64,000 nt of DNA from Dipylidium caninum. Lineage: Eukaryota > Platyhelminthes > Cestoda > Cyclophyllidea > Dipylidiidae. The position numbers and the translations under genes were made by a program. Below the pieces are notes generated by a model. The model was not told the DNA's origin, searched no databases, and was given only the letters and a program-made list of their open reading frames with translations. The stretch is taken from contig QEYB01000347.1 of the NCBI GenBank assembly GCA_017562135.1, positions 1 to 64,000 on the forward strand. Direction: 5' to 3'. Shown here piece by piece: positions 50,336 through 60,693 of the stretch. The first letter of the stretch is position 1. Every line of letters begins with the position of its first letter.

Positions 50336-50926
50336 GACCTCCACAAGCCCGAAATATTCACACTCTCGCTTAGCATATCGGAAATAAACACAAGTGATGC
50401 ATTTCTGTTTATCTCTCCCCCTCATCAAACTGTTCGCAAATCGGAAATATCATTTTCACGCACGCGCCAGGTCCCTTTCGACGAGGAGCTGCAACCAGGC
50501 CACTGGCTCCACAGGTACCCGCCCATTTGTGTACACCTCAGCACGGCGCACTGGCTTCGAGGAAGGAAGGAAGGGCAAGCAGTCGGAACTAGTCACTTTC
50601 GTCCTCAAGTGAAACTTGTCGAGGCGCCCACTGCACGAGTGATAAGCAGCACACATCAATGAGTGATGCTGTCTAGCTAATCTGCAAACTTGGCAGATGA
50701 CACGATTTTGCTTGACATGCACCCGCTGGTTGTTGATTATTTTACACGAGATACGACATTACCCACCGAGTCAGCGAACAATGCAAATAGTCAGCGACGA
50801 GACAGTAGCCTGCAGAAAGTCACCGACGACTGTGAAGGTGGAAATTATAAATGCAGACACTATTTGGTGAGCTATTTTGGGCTGATTATTGGTGATCGCA
50901 ATGCCGCAGTTGGGAAGGCGAACTTC

Positions 50927-51187
50927 TCAGCCGATCAGAAAAGTTGCTAAATGCGAGGCACTCGTGCGTATGCGAGTCTGCAGTAGGCAGAGCACAACCG
51001 CATCATTCCTCAGACCTAAGGCGCGCGGATATCCAAACTCGGTGCTGGTTGATATTAGCCAGAAGGTGCCTTTGCCACAGGTCAGACCGATCTCGGAAGG
51101 GGAGCCGAAGTGGCTAAAGGCTACGCGTCCACAGGCGGGGCAAACCGTCTCCACGTCAACAGATGCAAGCACAATCGAAGGGAACAC
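50927..51187 (-). CDS. Zinc-ribbon-like ORF fragment
   Basis: The frame contains VCPACGRVAFSHFG and then LTCGKGTFWL, that is C-x2-C-x16-C. One more cysteine or histidine would be needed for a metal site. It lies just outside the left inverted arm. No family is assigned. Confidence 0.18.
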   Translation of the reverse strand: MFPSIVLASVDVETVCPACGRVAFSHFGSPSEIGLTCGKGTFWLISTSTEFGYPRALGLRNDAVVLCLLQTRIRTSASHLATFLIG

Positions 51188-51457
51188 TCAAACTACGTAA
51201 CAGGAAACATTAATGAATTCTGGGGGGGTGAGAGGAAGAGGAGTAGAAAACAACAACTTGATGATGAGAGAGGTGGTCACCCGGTCACAAGACCCAACCT
51301 GAATAGTGCGCTTTATCATGTGTGGATTACCAGTTCACGGGTAATGGGAGGCAAGTCGTGAGAAATAACAACAGAGATGGGCGGATATGGAGCAAGGCCA
51401 TGCAATGAGCAGAATATAATGGATGGCGGAAGGACATTCTTCTCCTTGCTAGCCTCC

Positions 51458-51905
51458 ATCCTAGCTGGGGAAGTCGGTACGCAAAACTCCCGTTGGGTAT
51501 TCACTCCTGAGAGAAGATTCGTCCCTTTGCAGACGGCACAGTCGTCTGAACTACGGGTCTTGTGGAATGTCCGTCACACGTCCGCTACACCTCGTGACCA
51601 TCACTGGGCGAGGAAAAAATCGCCGGTCTCTCTGAAGTGAAACCAGAGGGAGTAGGCGAAGTGCAGTTTAGATGAATACGCGATGAGAATGAGAGCATTA
51701 TATTTATCTATTTGGAAGAAGCCTCGATTACCGAGGGTGGTTTGTCTAAGGGCACATTCTGTCCTCAACAGCATCAGAGAATGATGGATATCTTTTTCAC
51801 GAGCTCAGGGAGACAGGCAGCCGCAATAAAGGAGATCGAATGAAAGGGGAGACGCAACAAGGTGAAAAGCACCTCTAGCAAAACAGGACAGGCTCCCGAG
51901 ACCAA
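51458..51905. repeat. Outer flank of left inverted arm
   Basis: This stretch pairs as an inverted repeat with 63555-64000. Near the unit it differs only by single-base indels in short runs. In the distal 170 bases I count about nine substitutions and two indels. The homology probably continues beyond what the window allows to be compared. Confidence 0.7.
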
Positions 51906-52325
51906 TGAGCGCCCGGGCCCACAGAAAAACCTTGTATAGTGCTGTTCGGGGGACACAGTTGAAAAAGCACTAATCATCGGACGGGTCACCTTTCCGTCGA
52001 CACGGAAACCCCACGTATTTAAACGGTCGTTTGGGGAGTAAACCCCCTCACCTCATTAGAAGGACCCCTTAGGGAGTGGACATGACTAATGTGCCAGAGA
52101 AATCTAAACTAGACCGTTCAGGCGCGGAAAGTAGTTAATGGGATCTTAACAATGGGATCTTCGTCGCCACACCGCCACATAGCAAAACCAGTAATTGTAA
52201 TGTAGTTTAAATCCTGCGACATACCTGAGCATCGCGGCCGGCATAGCCACGAAAAGCCCCATCCAAATAGCCGTGAATACCACCTCGATGCCTCCACCCA
52301 CCGGATGGAACGGCAAAAGCTCCAT
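51743..52325 (-). CDS. Left-arm copy of the possible membrane-protein gene, altered C-terminus
   Basis: This is the inverted copy of the model at 63134-63713. The exon 1 region and splice sites are the same. An extra T in the run near 51792 shifts the frame late in exon 3, so this copy reads LVKKISIIL and stops at about 51774 instead of ending VEDRMCP. If the gene is real, the two copies encode different tails and one may be damaged. The exact end is uncertain because of the shift. Confidence 0.22.
51906..51970 (+). repeat. Terminal inverted repeat, outer end of left unit
   Basis: It starts TGAGCGCCCGGGCCC, then has an A-rich stretch, CCTTGTATAGTG, a GGGGGACACAGTT segment and AAAAAGCAC. It matches the reverse complement of 54701-54765 at about 52 of 65 positions. 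Most differences are A/G transitions clustered at positions 16-24. Confidence 0.65.
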
Positions 52326-54533
52326 TCAGCAGGCACTTGTAGAGTTTTTGTTTGCAATGGACGACAAGCTCCCCTTTCATTCCTCCCTCTTGAAAATTTG
52401 GCTAACGTGGAGCATGGGAGCTTGGTACTGGCGTTCGAGCCACCCACCAAAGTCACTTAGATAGCGAAATTCAAAAAAGTGGTGATTTAATGGACGGCAA
52501 CAGCACAATGTGAAGCAGAAAACATGGGGCATAAAGGACAATAAAGTGGAAAGAAAACATTGCTTAAACATTCCACAAATCAAGTCAAGCACCTAATTCT
52601 TCCGCGATTGTACATTTGTGGAGCAGGCATTGCACCGAGCTGTATGGCCGTAGATGCGAAGGTACGAGTGGGGCAAGTGGAATAATTAATTTCGAGACTG
52701 TCGGGGGACCCGTAATGTAATTCTTGCTGGAGCGGAAGCGAAGGCTGGGGGGAGAGGGGAGCAGGACACTCAGCCGTGGCGTCCGCCTGTCTCGGTGTTC
52801 CTTGAAACATCATTCGCCTCCTGTCAAACGAAGGGAATGATGTTGAAGGCCATTGAGTCCCGTTAAGTCGTTAATCTACTCGACAACTAGTCATGTTCAG
52901 TGGCCTTTCGAATCTTCCTTGCTCATCCGTTTGCCGTAGTTATATATATACTCATAATTGGCAAAGTTTCTCGGGGTTTGAGTGATTAGAGGGAAAACGA
53001 AAGCGAAGTGGAGTAGGAAGTAGGGCTGCCAGGCTTCCTACCCCTTCTCTTCCTGAAGAGGTCGCATTTGTGCCAAGTGTGGAGACATCCATCAAGTGAT
53101 GTAAACCACATGAAGTTTGCCAAGTCTTGCAGACTGCGGCGCTTCTTTTGTGTGTGTCGCAGATGTCGCATTAGAGGGGAACAGTAAAAGACGGGCGCAT
53201 ACTGGTGATAAACTTCGTACCTCAATCGGAGTGCCAAGACGTGGCTCCTCTAAGTCGTTCTCGAGGCTTCGATAGAAGAGGCTGTTGACCACTCCGCTCT
53301 AACAGATGATGCCAAACTTCATTTAAAATCTCCCGGAAAATAGACTCGTTGATTAGCAAGAAACGACTTTCACCAGCACAATAGGCCACTGGACACCCCG
53401 AGAAAGAGTGAGTGGGGCAACATGGCCGCTATGAGTAATTTGCCCCATTCTGCAGTTGGCACTGCTTCACTTTCTGCGTCAATTAGTTAGGAAGCAAAGG
53501 CCGACTAATCCTTTTAAATTTAAAGTTAACGGCAGAATCGATAGGAACCAATAGAGGCATGCGAGGGAGAAGAGCGTAGCGCGATTGCTCGTGGCTGTCG
53601 CTGTCCCGGAGGTAAGTCGGTAGAGCAGAGAGGAGATCGGGCCACAATTCGCTATGGCGCCGCGTCCAGCCATTTTCCCCGAACCTGTCCAGGTGTCGGC
53701 GTCAGGATTGCAGCTCCCCATTGTTGTATCAAACAGTCGAAAATAAGTGGAATAGAGAGAGGGCGCGTAGCCTCAGAATATGGAAGTCAGCAAGTGATGC
53801 TTTGAGGGAAAATGGCCTACCTCCTCTGTCTGGTCGCAATTGAGGACTTTTCTCCAACACCTGAAAGCATCAACTGTGTCCCGTCCTTTATGCGCGTGGT
53901 TCCCTTCAGCACAAATCCTCCTCGCCTAAACGAATCTTAGCGTTTATTAAGTCGCCAATTGAGAGTGGCGAGAGGATTCGGTCAAATCCCATTCCGACAT
54001 GACGAGAAGGGGGCGTTTCCGAGGCAACTCATTTGTGTGCGCAAACGAACTTGAGGGAGAACTGGCCTCTGTGAAGCCGAGTTGCGCTTAGGCCAGGTCA
54101 GCAGCCTGTGATCGGGACTTGGGCACTTCCTTCGAGCACCCTAATCAGGCATATGATCACGTGAGTTGCATTAGCAACTTCTGAGAACAGGTCCCGGGAG
54201 GTCTTGTGCATTTGAGGTAGCAAAACCCGATGGGAGCAGGAAAGAGTTGGAACACTCCGCACATTGCTCAAAAGGCTTACTTGCCCTAGGCAAAAGGCAA
54301 CGGTATTGGGTGGCGTCAATGTCAGCCGTGCGGAGTAGATCTGGTCCTCTCGCAGTGGTTCCCTTTACTTTTGCTGGGTGACTCTTCGTCCCCCGATTTT
54401 CCCCCAACTAATACTACCTTCTTGAGGTGGTCACGGACCGTCGAAATGTCACGACCTTGCGGCTTGCCGTTAGCTCACCACCCCCCACTTATATGTAGGA
54501 AATAATTTGCTTTTTATTTTAGCAATTTTTATT

Positions 54534-54728
54534 TTAATTAGATTTGTAAAGTGATTGATGAGCATACGAAACAGCTGCCACGGGGGTGGCATCCACCTTC
54601 AGAATTTCCACAACTTCGTATATAAAACTGTTTAAAGCAGTAGATGCATGTGAGGAAAAATCATTACAACCGCAAAGCTGGACAATCGATTTGGTGACTT
54701 GTGCTTCTTTAACTGTGTTCCCCGACAC
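54534..54728 (-). CDS. Terminal-exon-like ORF at inner end of left unit
   Basis: This has the same 64-codon frame as 60731-60925, identical in translation, with the same AATAAA motifs after the stop. Because the arms are nearly identical, its preservation here says little about selection. Confidence 0.22.
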   Translation of the reverse strand: MSGNTVKEAQVTKSIVQLCGCNDFSSHASTALNSFIYEVVEILKVDATPVAAVSYAHQSLYKSN

Positions 54729-54765
54729 TCACTATACAAGGCCCCTCCGCGGGCCCGGGCGCTCA
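54701..54765 (-). repeat. Terminal inverted repeat, inner end of left unit
   Basis: On the minus strand it starts TGAGCGCCCGGGCCCGCGG and contains CCTTGTATAGTG and GGGGAACACAGTT. Outside it, CCAAGGCCAC resembles the CGAGACCAA outside the outer TIR. The real terminal repeat may therefore be about 76 bases long. Confidence 0.65.
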
Positions 54766-54936
54766 GTGGCCTTGGGTGGTGCTTCGTGTGCGGCTTCGAG
54801 GTGAGCATGCAGTAGGGTACAGAGATGGGGCCTTCGTACGTCCTTGGATGTAGACATGAACATTAACGATCTCCGCAGTCACTCCATCAACTCTCCTCCT
54901 GCTTCACCTCTACGAATTCATTTTCCGTCCTCATAA

Positions 54937-55207
54937 ATGGCACCTTGGAATGAAGTTAAACTTATTGCGTCGGCGATGGAGACATTGGCCGCGATGGGAA
55001 ATGTCACAGCAGGGTCCTCTGACCCACAAACCCGCGAATTCATCGCGCGACGGTGCTTTGATGTCATGGCAACGTCAAGAGGCGGAGCGAAATTACTTCA
55101 CCATATTGCGTGTAGGTCCCACTTTTTCCCTTAATTTCTGCCGCATTAACCACATTGGCTTGTATTTGACCCCCTCTACAGCGAAGGCAAGGGAATTTCA
55201 ATTGTAG
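54937..55207 (+). CDS. Small two-exon gene, 66-residue unknown protein
   Basis: Exon 1 is 54937-55111, from an ATG in a good context to a GTAGGT donor. A 70-base intron ends in a pyrimidine-rich CTCTACAG acceptor at 55181. Exon 2 (55182-55207) stays in frame and ends in TAG. An AATAAA signal follows about 150 bases downstream. The predicted protein has 66 residues, starts MAPWNEVKLIASAMETLAAM, and looks largely helical, with no membrane segment or signal peptide. The intron size matches those of the neighbouring kinase gene. It begins only 170 bases beyond the inner end of the left inverted-repeat unit. I do not recognise the family. A chance open frame with plausible splice sites cannot be excluded, but frame, splice sites and poly(A) signal agree. 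Confidence 0.45.
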
Positions 55208-55356
55208 AGCCCGTCACGGCATGCCCTAGTCCCAATACGTAGCGAGCATACATTGCTGACATTTTTCCTTAAATTCCTAAAAGTCTCTTCAAATGCACAC
55301 TCAGGAAGGAATGAGAAAGGCATTCCCGCCAACCTCATAGTAGGACTAGATGTTGA

Positions 55357-55362
55357 AATAAA
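55357..55362 (+). terminator. Poly(A) signal AATAAA of the small gene
   Basis: A canonical AATAAA lies 150 bases after the stop codon at 55207, followed by a T/G-rich stretch as expected for a cleavage region. It is assigned to the small two-exon gene upstream by position and strand. Confidence 0.4.
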
Positions 55363-55832
55363 CAATTTGTTGTGTTGCAGACTAAAAATATAGAGCAAGA
55401 ATCAGGTGGCGGGTGTAATTACGTTTCAAGGCAATAGGAAATTTCGAGACGAAGCGTTGAAGCGGTGGTTAGTAATGTTTTGAGTTATTTTTGCCCTTCT
55501 CCCTGGCAATCAGGTCGAATTATGACTGGCAGTGCAAATATCCCAATTCATTTTACCTCATCCCCACATTCTCAGTGATTTCGGGCACTTTTCATTTTGT
55601 TTTGCAATAGCGAGGAGAAATATTTCGTGACCTTTTATGTTCAATCTGATGTTGCAGAAGAAAGTCGATATTTGGCTCCAAACCGTGGGGGAAACTTATG
55701 AGGCGAACTTGCTGCTTGCATAGAAGACGTTTTTTCAAACAGAAAGAAAAGGCATTACGTCTCACGGTGGATCAATTTGGAATTTCTTTCCGGTAAGTGG
55801 CCCCTTTCCTCGCCGTCTCACGCTCTGCTCCG

Positions 55833-55856
55833 CCCCATCCCTCCCACCCCCTCCCC
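55833..55856 (-). other. G-quadruplex motif
   Basis: Five C-runs (4, 3, 3, 5, 4) have loops of one or two bases. It is one of the strongest G4 motifs in the window, between the two inverted arms. Confidence 0.65.
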
Positions 55857-56844
55857 TTCCGACGCACCGGTCCCACTAGAGGGAGGTGAGTCAGTGCGTC
55901 GTTTTGGCACGCTCAACGCGGAGATTAGAGATGAGAAGTGGCAGCACACCCCACGGTTTCTTCATCTGCCATCTCCCATGCAGCGGTAACCGAATGATTA
56001 CCAATTCGGACCGTGCGTGTGTGAGTTTATTTGTGCGCAATGGGGTGGCCAAATTAGAAGACGCATGGCCGGTGCGACGGTTTTAGTACCTTTCTTCATG
56101 CTCCGTGGCACTCCTCCAATGGGTACACCGAAAGCCAACGGACAATTGGAGGAGGTGGGGCGAGAAAGAGGCTGAACCGTGGCACCGCAACCGGTTGCAG
56201 AACTGAGTTACTCGCCCTGGTGGATGGAGGAATTGCAGTGTTGCACGAGTCATGCGTGTTTGGGGAAAGTTGTTGACATTTTGGTGAGGTGCTGCAGTAC
56301 AAAGGTGCATCATTTGTCGTGAAACGGAAGGGCAAGGAGACGAGAGGCGAAGGACGCGATGAGAGAGGGAAAATTGGGCTAAGCCGATGACGTGTCTAGT
56401 CTGCGCAAAAAGCAAAATATTTTTAGGTGATGTCGACCTGCCAATGTCTTCAACAACGCTGTCGGCCAATTACCCGGACGGCCGAGGCGATTAGGTCGTT
56501 AGCGCGACTCGATCAGGCACTGCACCGAGCGCCCCAGCCTCCTTCCCGAGTCTGGACAGCGGTCTTCGCTTTAAGAGGCACGATTCAGAGTCTAGGCTGT
56601 CCACTACTGCCTGCGCCTCCCCCACTGTCACCTTTGGCTTTACGTTTAGGAACTTGTGTCACAATCGATTGCCATCCTTCGTTGGGCAACTAACCTTCGT
56701 TGGATGTACAAATCGCTAAAAGTAATTCAGTCTTTTTTCCATCTCCCATAGTTGCAACCGTGTTGGCTACAAACGTAAGGCGGTGGTTTCTCTCTTTTGG
56801 GTGGCGGAACGCCGTGGGAACCGCCGCCTTGTCGCCGCTTCCCG

Positions 56845-56912
56845 CCTAGCCCCGCCCCGGGCCCGCAAAACGCCTCGCATGGTGCCTTGAGTGAAAAGCA
56901 CACTTGACAATT
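56845..56912 (+). repeat. Degenerate TIR-like sequence between the arms
   Basis: CCGCCCCGGGCCCGC is followed by AAAACGCCT..ATGGTG and TTGAGTGAAAAGCAC. This matches the order of blocks in the 65-base TIR with a deletion of about 15 bases. It could be a relic end of an older copy. The GC-rich core makes chance similarity possible. Confidence 0.25.
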
Positions 56913-57873
56913 GCGACAGGGAATGTCATCGTGGCATTTGATTAATACCGAGTAAAGCGCGGAGTGCGGACGATACATTTGCCCCACCTCTCCGGTCCCT
57001 GTCGGCGCCGCGTGGTATGGGAAACCGATGGATTCGTGCCAATGAAGTCTCAATAATCGAAGGTGCCTTTGCCGACATACTTCACTCTCTCAGAGTGACA
57101 ATCGACCGACACTGATGCTTTGTAATCAATTCGCCAGACCGACTGAAGTAAGTTCACCAAACCGACCGCGGAGTGTCGGGTGACATTCGGGCAAGTGACG
57201 AGAGAGCAAAACAACTACCGTCGAATTTCCCCCCTCCATAGAACTTCAGCTGCAGTTCCAACTTACACGTATAAGCAAGAGACAGCCGAGTGTTGCGTGT
57301 TTCTCCCTCAAGAGTAATTCAACCGCCCCTGGTGTCGAGAAAGGCAATCGGAGGCGCCTCCCTCCCTCTCCTGCCTTATTGTGGTTCAAACCCATCATTA
57401 AAATGCGCTGATAATCACGCAGCCGCTTCCCGAGAATTTTATTTCACGCCACACAGGAGGACTGTTTTCTGTGCATATGGCATCCACACGGGTGTTCCCT
57501 CCCTTCCGCGGAGGGTTTCCGTGGCGCATCGAACACTTCACGACTGACTACGTAAAGGAAAAACACAAGTGTAGGCGACAGGCCGTGTATTCCCCATTGT
57601 GCCACCTTTCGGTTTGTGATTTGGCTGCTCCCTCTGGTGTTAGGCCACCCAAAGTAAAATGGTTTTGCCTTTCAATGGGCCTTGTGAGAAAAAGAGTTCT
57701 GGAAGGAACTGACGAAGGCGATCGGCGCCCTGTGAGACACCGAGTCTTATCTGCTGTCCCATCTATTGGAAGATGGTTAACCTAAGCCCTCTAGAACAGA
57801 AGTGAAGCTTCACATGTAAGAGTTAGCCAATTTCTAGGTTAAGGTTGGCCTTTCCACGCTCTCTCGGTCACCA

Positions 57874-57891
57874 CCCTACCCTCCCCTCCCC
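57874..57891 (-). other. G-quadruplex motif
   Basis: C-runs of 3, 3, 4 and 4 have loops of 2, 1 and 1, downstream of the kinase gene. Confidence 0.65.
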
Positions 57892-58736
57892 TCCGCTGGT
57901 TCAACGGCTCTTTATGTGTCTGGTGCAGCCAGGGTTTCCGGAAACGGCGGTGGAAATAGCCGTCTGACCTGGGATGGGAATAACTAAAAGTCTTGGCCAA
58001 CACATGAAATGTTGCTATTTCTATAGACGAAGACACGCATAAATGGACACACGCACTCTGAGGTGGCCATTCTTGCCCTTCGGTCGGCTGGCGGAGGTGA
58101 CTGTGGCCAAAACGAACTTGGCACTACTTGGCGGAGCACTTAGTCTAAAAGCCTTCTCTGCGCCGACCTTTCTCCCTCCTCACCTGAACCTCTGTCGTTT
58201 GGCCCGCGAAATGGAGACCCTTCTGGGAGGTGGTCAGCCAGTTTTGTCGAATGCAGTTCCTTTCACAATATTATCGCACTGATCGTCGAGGAGCGGAGGT
58301 GAGGTGAGAACTAGTCTTAGTGTTCTTCCGTCTGCAGCCTTGGCCTCTCACTCGGTGGACGCGAACTGCGGCGATGTTGCGAGAAAAAAAGGCTTTGGGA
58401 CAAAGTGGAAGGTTGAGTCCACCTTTTGCTTCTTTCCATCTAGTGTGAAAAGTTAGTCGACTTCTGAGACAAAGGTATTGTCTGGTCTACCTCTCCTTCC
58501 TTACTTCTACGAAAGCGTCTCTTTCGAAATCGTCTAGTCACCACATTAACTTCACGCAAGCAACTCCTCCGATTGAAGCCCGACACACAAAATACACCTG
58601 TCCAGGCTGCAGATGTGAGAGTTCCGGATGGCGCGCGTCGTATTCGCGATGACTACCGGAAGCAGCAGGATTTGTGTGAACGGCGGTTCCAAGGAATGTC
58701 GAGTGGTCAGTCTTACAAATAACAATGTTGGAAGTG

Positions 58737-60323
58737 TTATTTGTAGAAAAGTAGACTAATGCCTCCTAAGATAGCGGCTGTGGACATGACGGTTATGTTG
58801 CGCGCTGACTGCTTCTGCTGACTGGATCGGAAGAAGATGGGTTGTACCATGCTCTCTCTCTCTCTGCGATCTCGTGATCGGGGTTTTCCGACTCGGATTA
58901 TTGTGGCAGTTGCTCCTGCCTCTGGCTCCTGCCTCCGCTCTTTATCTCTTCTTGTCAACATCGCATTGTTTAACGAGATGCTGCTGTGTACCACGCAGAT
59001 ATCGACACGATCGTAAAGCCCGGAGCGAACGCTAATGGAAGTAACCAATGGCGACGGCATATACTTGACTGATTTGTCCAAAGCATACCGGGAGAGGCGA
59101 CATTCGAGCCTGGCAGTGGTGTTACGAAAGATTCGCATCCACGGATGGAGCAGAACCTGCAACAGGCTTGGGCATCCATTCGGGTCCAGGCAGCAGCATG
59201 AGCTGTATGCGGATGAAACAGAGTGATCAGGCAGGAAAGAATTTAGAAAAGAAAAGAAAAATTGGAAGAGACTCACTTGACAAGATCGACTGCCTCGGTA
59301 CTGGCGGAGTCCTGACGAAAATGCACTCTGCCCGTAAGAATTTCGTTGTCACTCATGAAAGGGATGTTCCCGTTAATCATGACAGCAAAATTCTCACCGT
59401 CCAGGTTTCTGCAGGCCTACCATGGTACCCAGAAGTTCTTAGCCACTCCGGCGGGCAATAGGCGTTAGGAGAAGAGCGTTAGCACATCGCACAAGTTGAG
59501 TGGAAAGATGGGACACCTACCATTAAAATCATGGTAGATACCGTCGTACAGAAAGGCACCAGATCCAAAGTCGATGAGTTGGGTTTCCTGGTTGCCTGTG
59601 TTAATGAGAACATTTTCATCCTTGAGGTCTCGGTGAATGACTCCAGCGTCGTGACATTTCATCAAAATACCAATTAACTGGTGCATGGCGAAAGCAGACT
59701 TGCGGTCATTCAGGCACCCACGCTGGCAAATGTGGTCGAAGAGATTGCGAACAGCCAGTGAGCCACCCACCATCACAATATTCCAAGTGCCATGGAGTTC
59801 GTAGACCTCCAGCATTCTCGGGACCCCATCGACGTGCGCCACCTTTTTCATCAGCATCACCTCCATCGGTATCATTTCTCTATCCAGCTAGAATAAGGAG
59901 GAGAACAAACTATGTATCTAGAGAAAAGTGCATTAAAAATGGGTGCGTAAAGTTATGCCTGTTTTCGAATTTACCCTGCACCAACAGGCGACACGGTTGG
60001 AGCCGACTTGTTTGGCGACAATTCTTTCGAGCGTCTCATTGTGGATGGCTTTGAAAACCTTTCCGAAGTCGCCCTCCCCTACCTGAGTGCGCAAGGTGTA
60101 AGTGTGATCAAAGGGAGCTGACTCCCTTACCACATAAAGCGCTGCAAAGTTAACAAACCATAAGTAGACTGATGGATAGATGAATGGGTAGTGTGAGCAC
60201 GAGAGAGGAACACTTACTAATGCCGAGCTCTTCCGAAGTTCTTTCTATGTAACGCAGGCGTGGCCTGCGCTGACGTATCTCCGGGATCGGGTTATTCATT
60301 CTTCTACGATGATCGTCTGCCAT
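58737..60323 (-). pseudogene. PIM-like serine/threonine kinase gene, five exons, disrupted in exon 4
   Basis: I see five exons, in order 60323-60218, 60141-59975, 59887-59521, about 59463-59277 and 59202-58737. The introns of 76 and 87 bases have clean GT-AG ends and keep frame. Numbered from the ATG at 60323, there is a glycine loop GEGDFG (57-62), the lysine of IVAK (79), a C-helix glutamate in PMEV (100), HRDLKDEN (176-183) and DFG (197-199). Exon 4 holds YCPPEW and a substrate-lobe segment; exon 5 holds HPWM. The order and motifs fit the PIM family of cytoplasmic and nuclear Ser/Thr kinases. Two lesions are visible. No AG acceptor lies between the donor at 59520 and YCPPEW, and exon 4 changes frame near 59378-59382, giving a TGA at 59379-59377. 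The C-terminus ends in a hydrophobic stretch of about 17 residues. This is either a recent pseudogene or a gene with assembly errors. Family call is firm, functionality doubtful. Confidence 0.85.
58852..58865 (+). repeat. (CT)7 run in kinase exon 5
   Basis: A dinucleotide run reads as an arginine/glutamate-rich piece (RRERES) in the kinase's last exon on the minus strand. It is a possible slippage site. Confidence 0.7.
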
Positions 60324-60385
60324 AGGAATGGACCAAGAGGGTAACCTCGATGCGATTAGTAAATGATTTCCCTCTGCGAGAGGTG

Positions 60386-60393
60386 CTTTTATA
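60386..60393 (-). promoter_or_regulatory. TATA box of the kinase gene
   Basis: TATAAAAG reads on the minus strand 63 bases upstream of the kinase ATG at 60323. This is a suitable distance for a TATA box with a short 5' leader. It supports both the chosen start codon and the first exon. About 300 bases separate it from the inner end of the right-hand inverted-repeat unit at 60694. I see no other clear promoter element in that interval. Confidence 0.5.
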
Positions 60394-60693
60394 CGCAGTG
60401 TGGAGTGTTGTGTTGATGACACACTGTGAATACAGTCGACCAATAATCGTGCGAAGGCCTTGCAAACACGGTGCCGCAAAAGTTGAAAGCGGAGGGCTGA
60501 ACGCGTCTTGTAGACGTGTCAGAAATGGTCGACGTGCACACGGCAGTCGGTCCGGCCCTCGCAACGGCAATGGCAGACGCAGTACTCGATGGTTCCCCAT
60601 AATTGTTAGCAGAATTCTTCCCTGTGAAAACGATGACGTCTACCCTGGATCAAAGTGCATTTGCATTCTGTCAAGTGATTGTGACAATCCCCA

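Larger units (their letters stand above)
51906..54765 (-). mobile_element. 2.86 kb unit with ~65-bp TIRs, left copy
   Basis: The unit begins TGAGCGCCCGGGCCC and ends with its inverted complement. The two ends share 65 bases with about 13 mismatches, and weaker similarity runs some 11 bases further out on both sides. It is a near-identical inverted copy of 60694-63554. Every reading frame inside is short, and no transposase motif is visible. No target-site duplication is apparent: GACCAA flanks the left end and GTGGCC the right. Either it is a non-autonomous TIR element, or the TIR-like ends belong to a duplicated gene segment, since an exon model crosses the outer TIR. Strand is given relative to the other copy. 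Confidence 0.6.
55363..58736. other. Interval between the small gene and the kinase gene, no gene assigned
   Basis: GC-rich stretches, two strong minus-strand G4 motifs and a TIR-like relic occur here. Frames at 56083-56469 (-), 56727-57053 (-) and 57290-57785 (+) have no recognised domain. The 56727-57053 frame has a cysteine cluster (CRNCQVCF) but no full finger. Confidence 0.3.

Noticed and set aside
54171..54407. Protein-like frames at 54171-54407 (-) and 61052-61288 (+)
   Set aside because: The frames are identical because the arms are identical, so conservation is uninformative. There is no splice or domain support.
57375..57395. B-box-like GGTTCAAACCC
   Set aside because: No A-box at the right distance and no cloverleaf could be folded around it.
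58737..59276. Reading the last kinase frame as an independent 179-codon protein starting at 59276
   Set aside because: Its first 24 codons are intron sequence. The true exon begins after the CAG at 59203 and continues the kinase domain.
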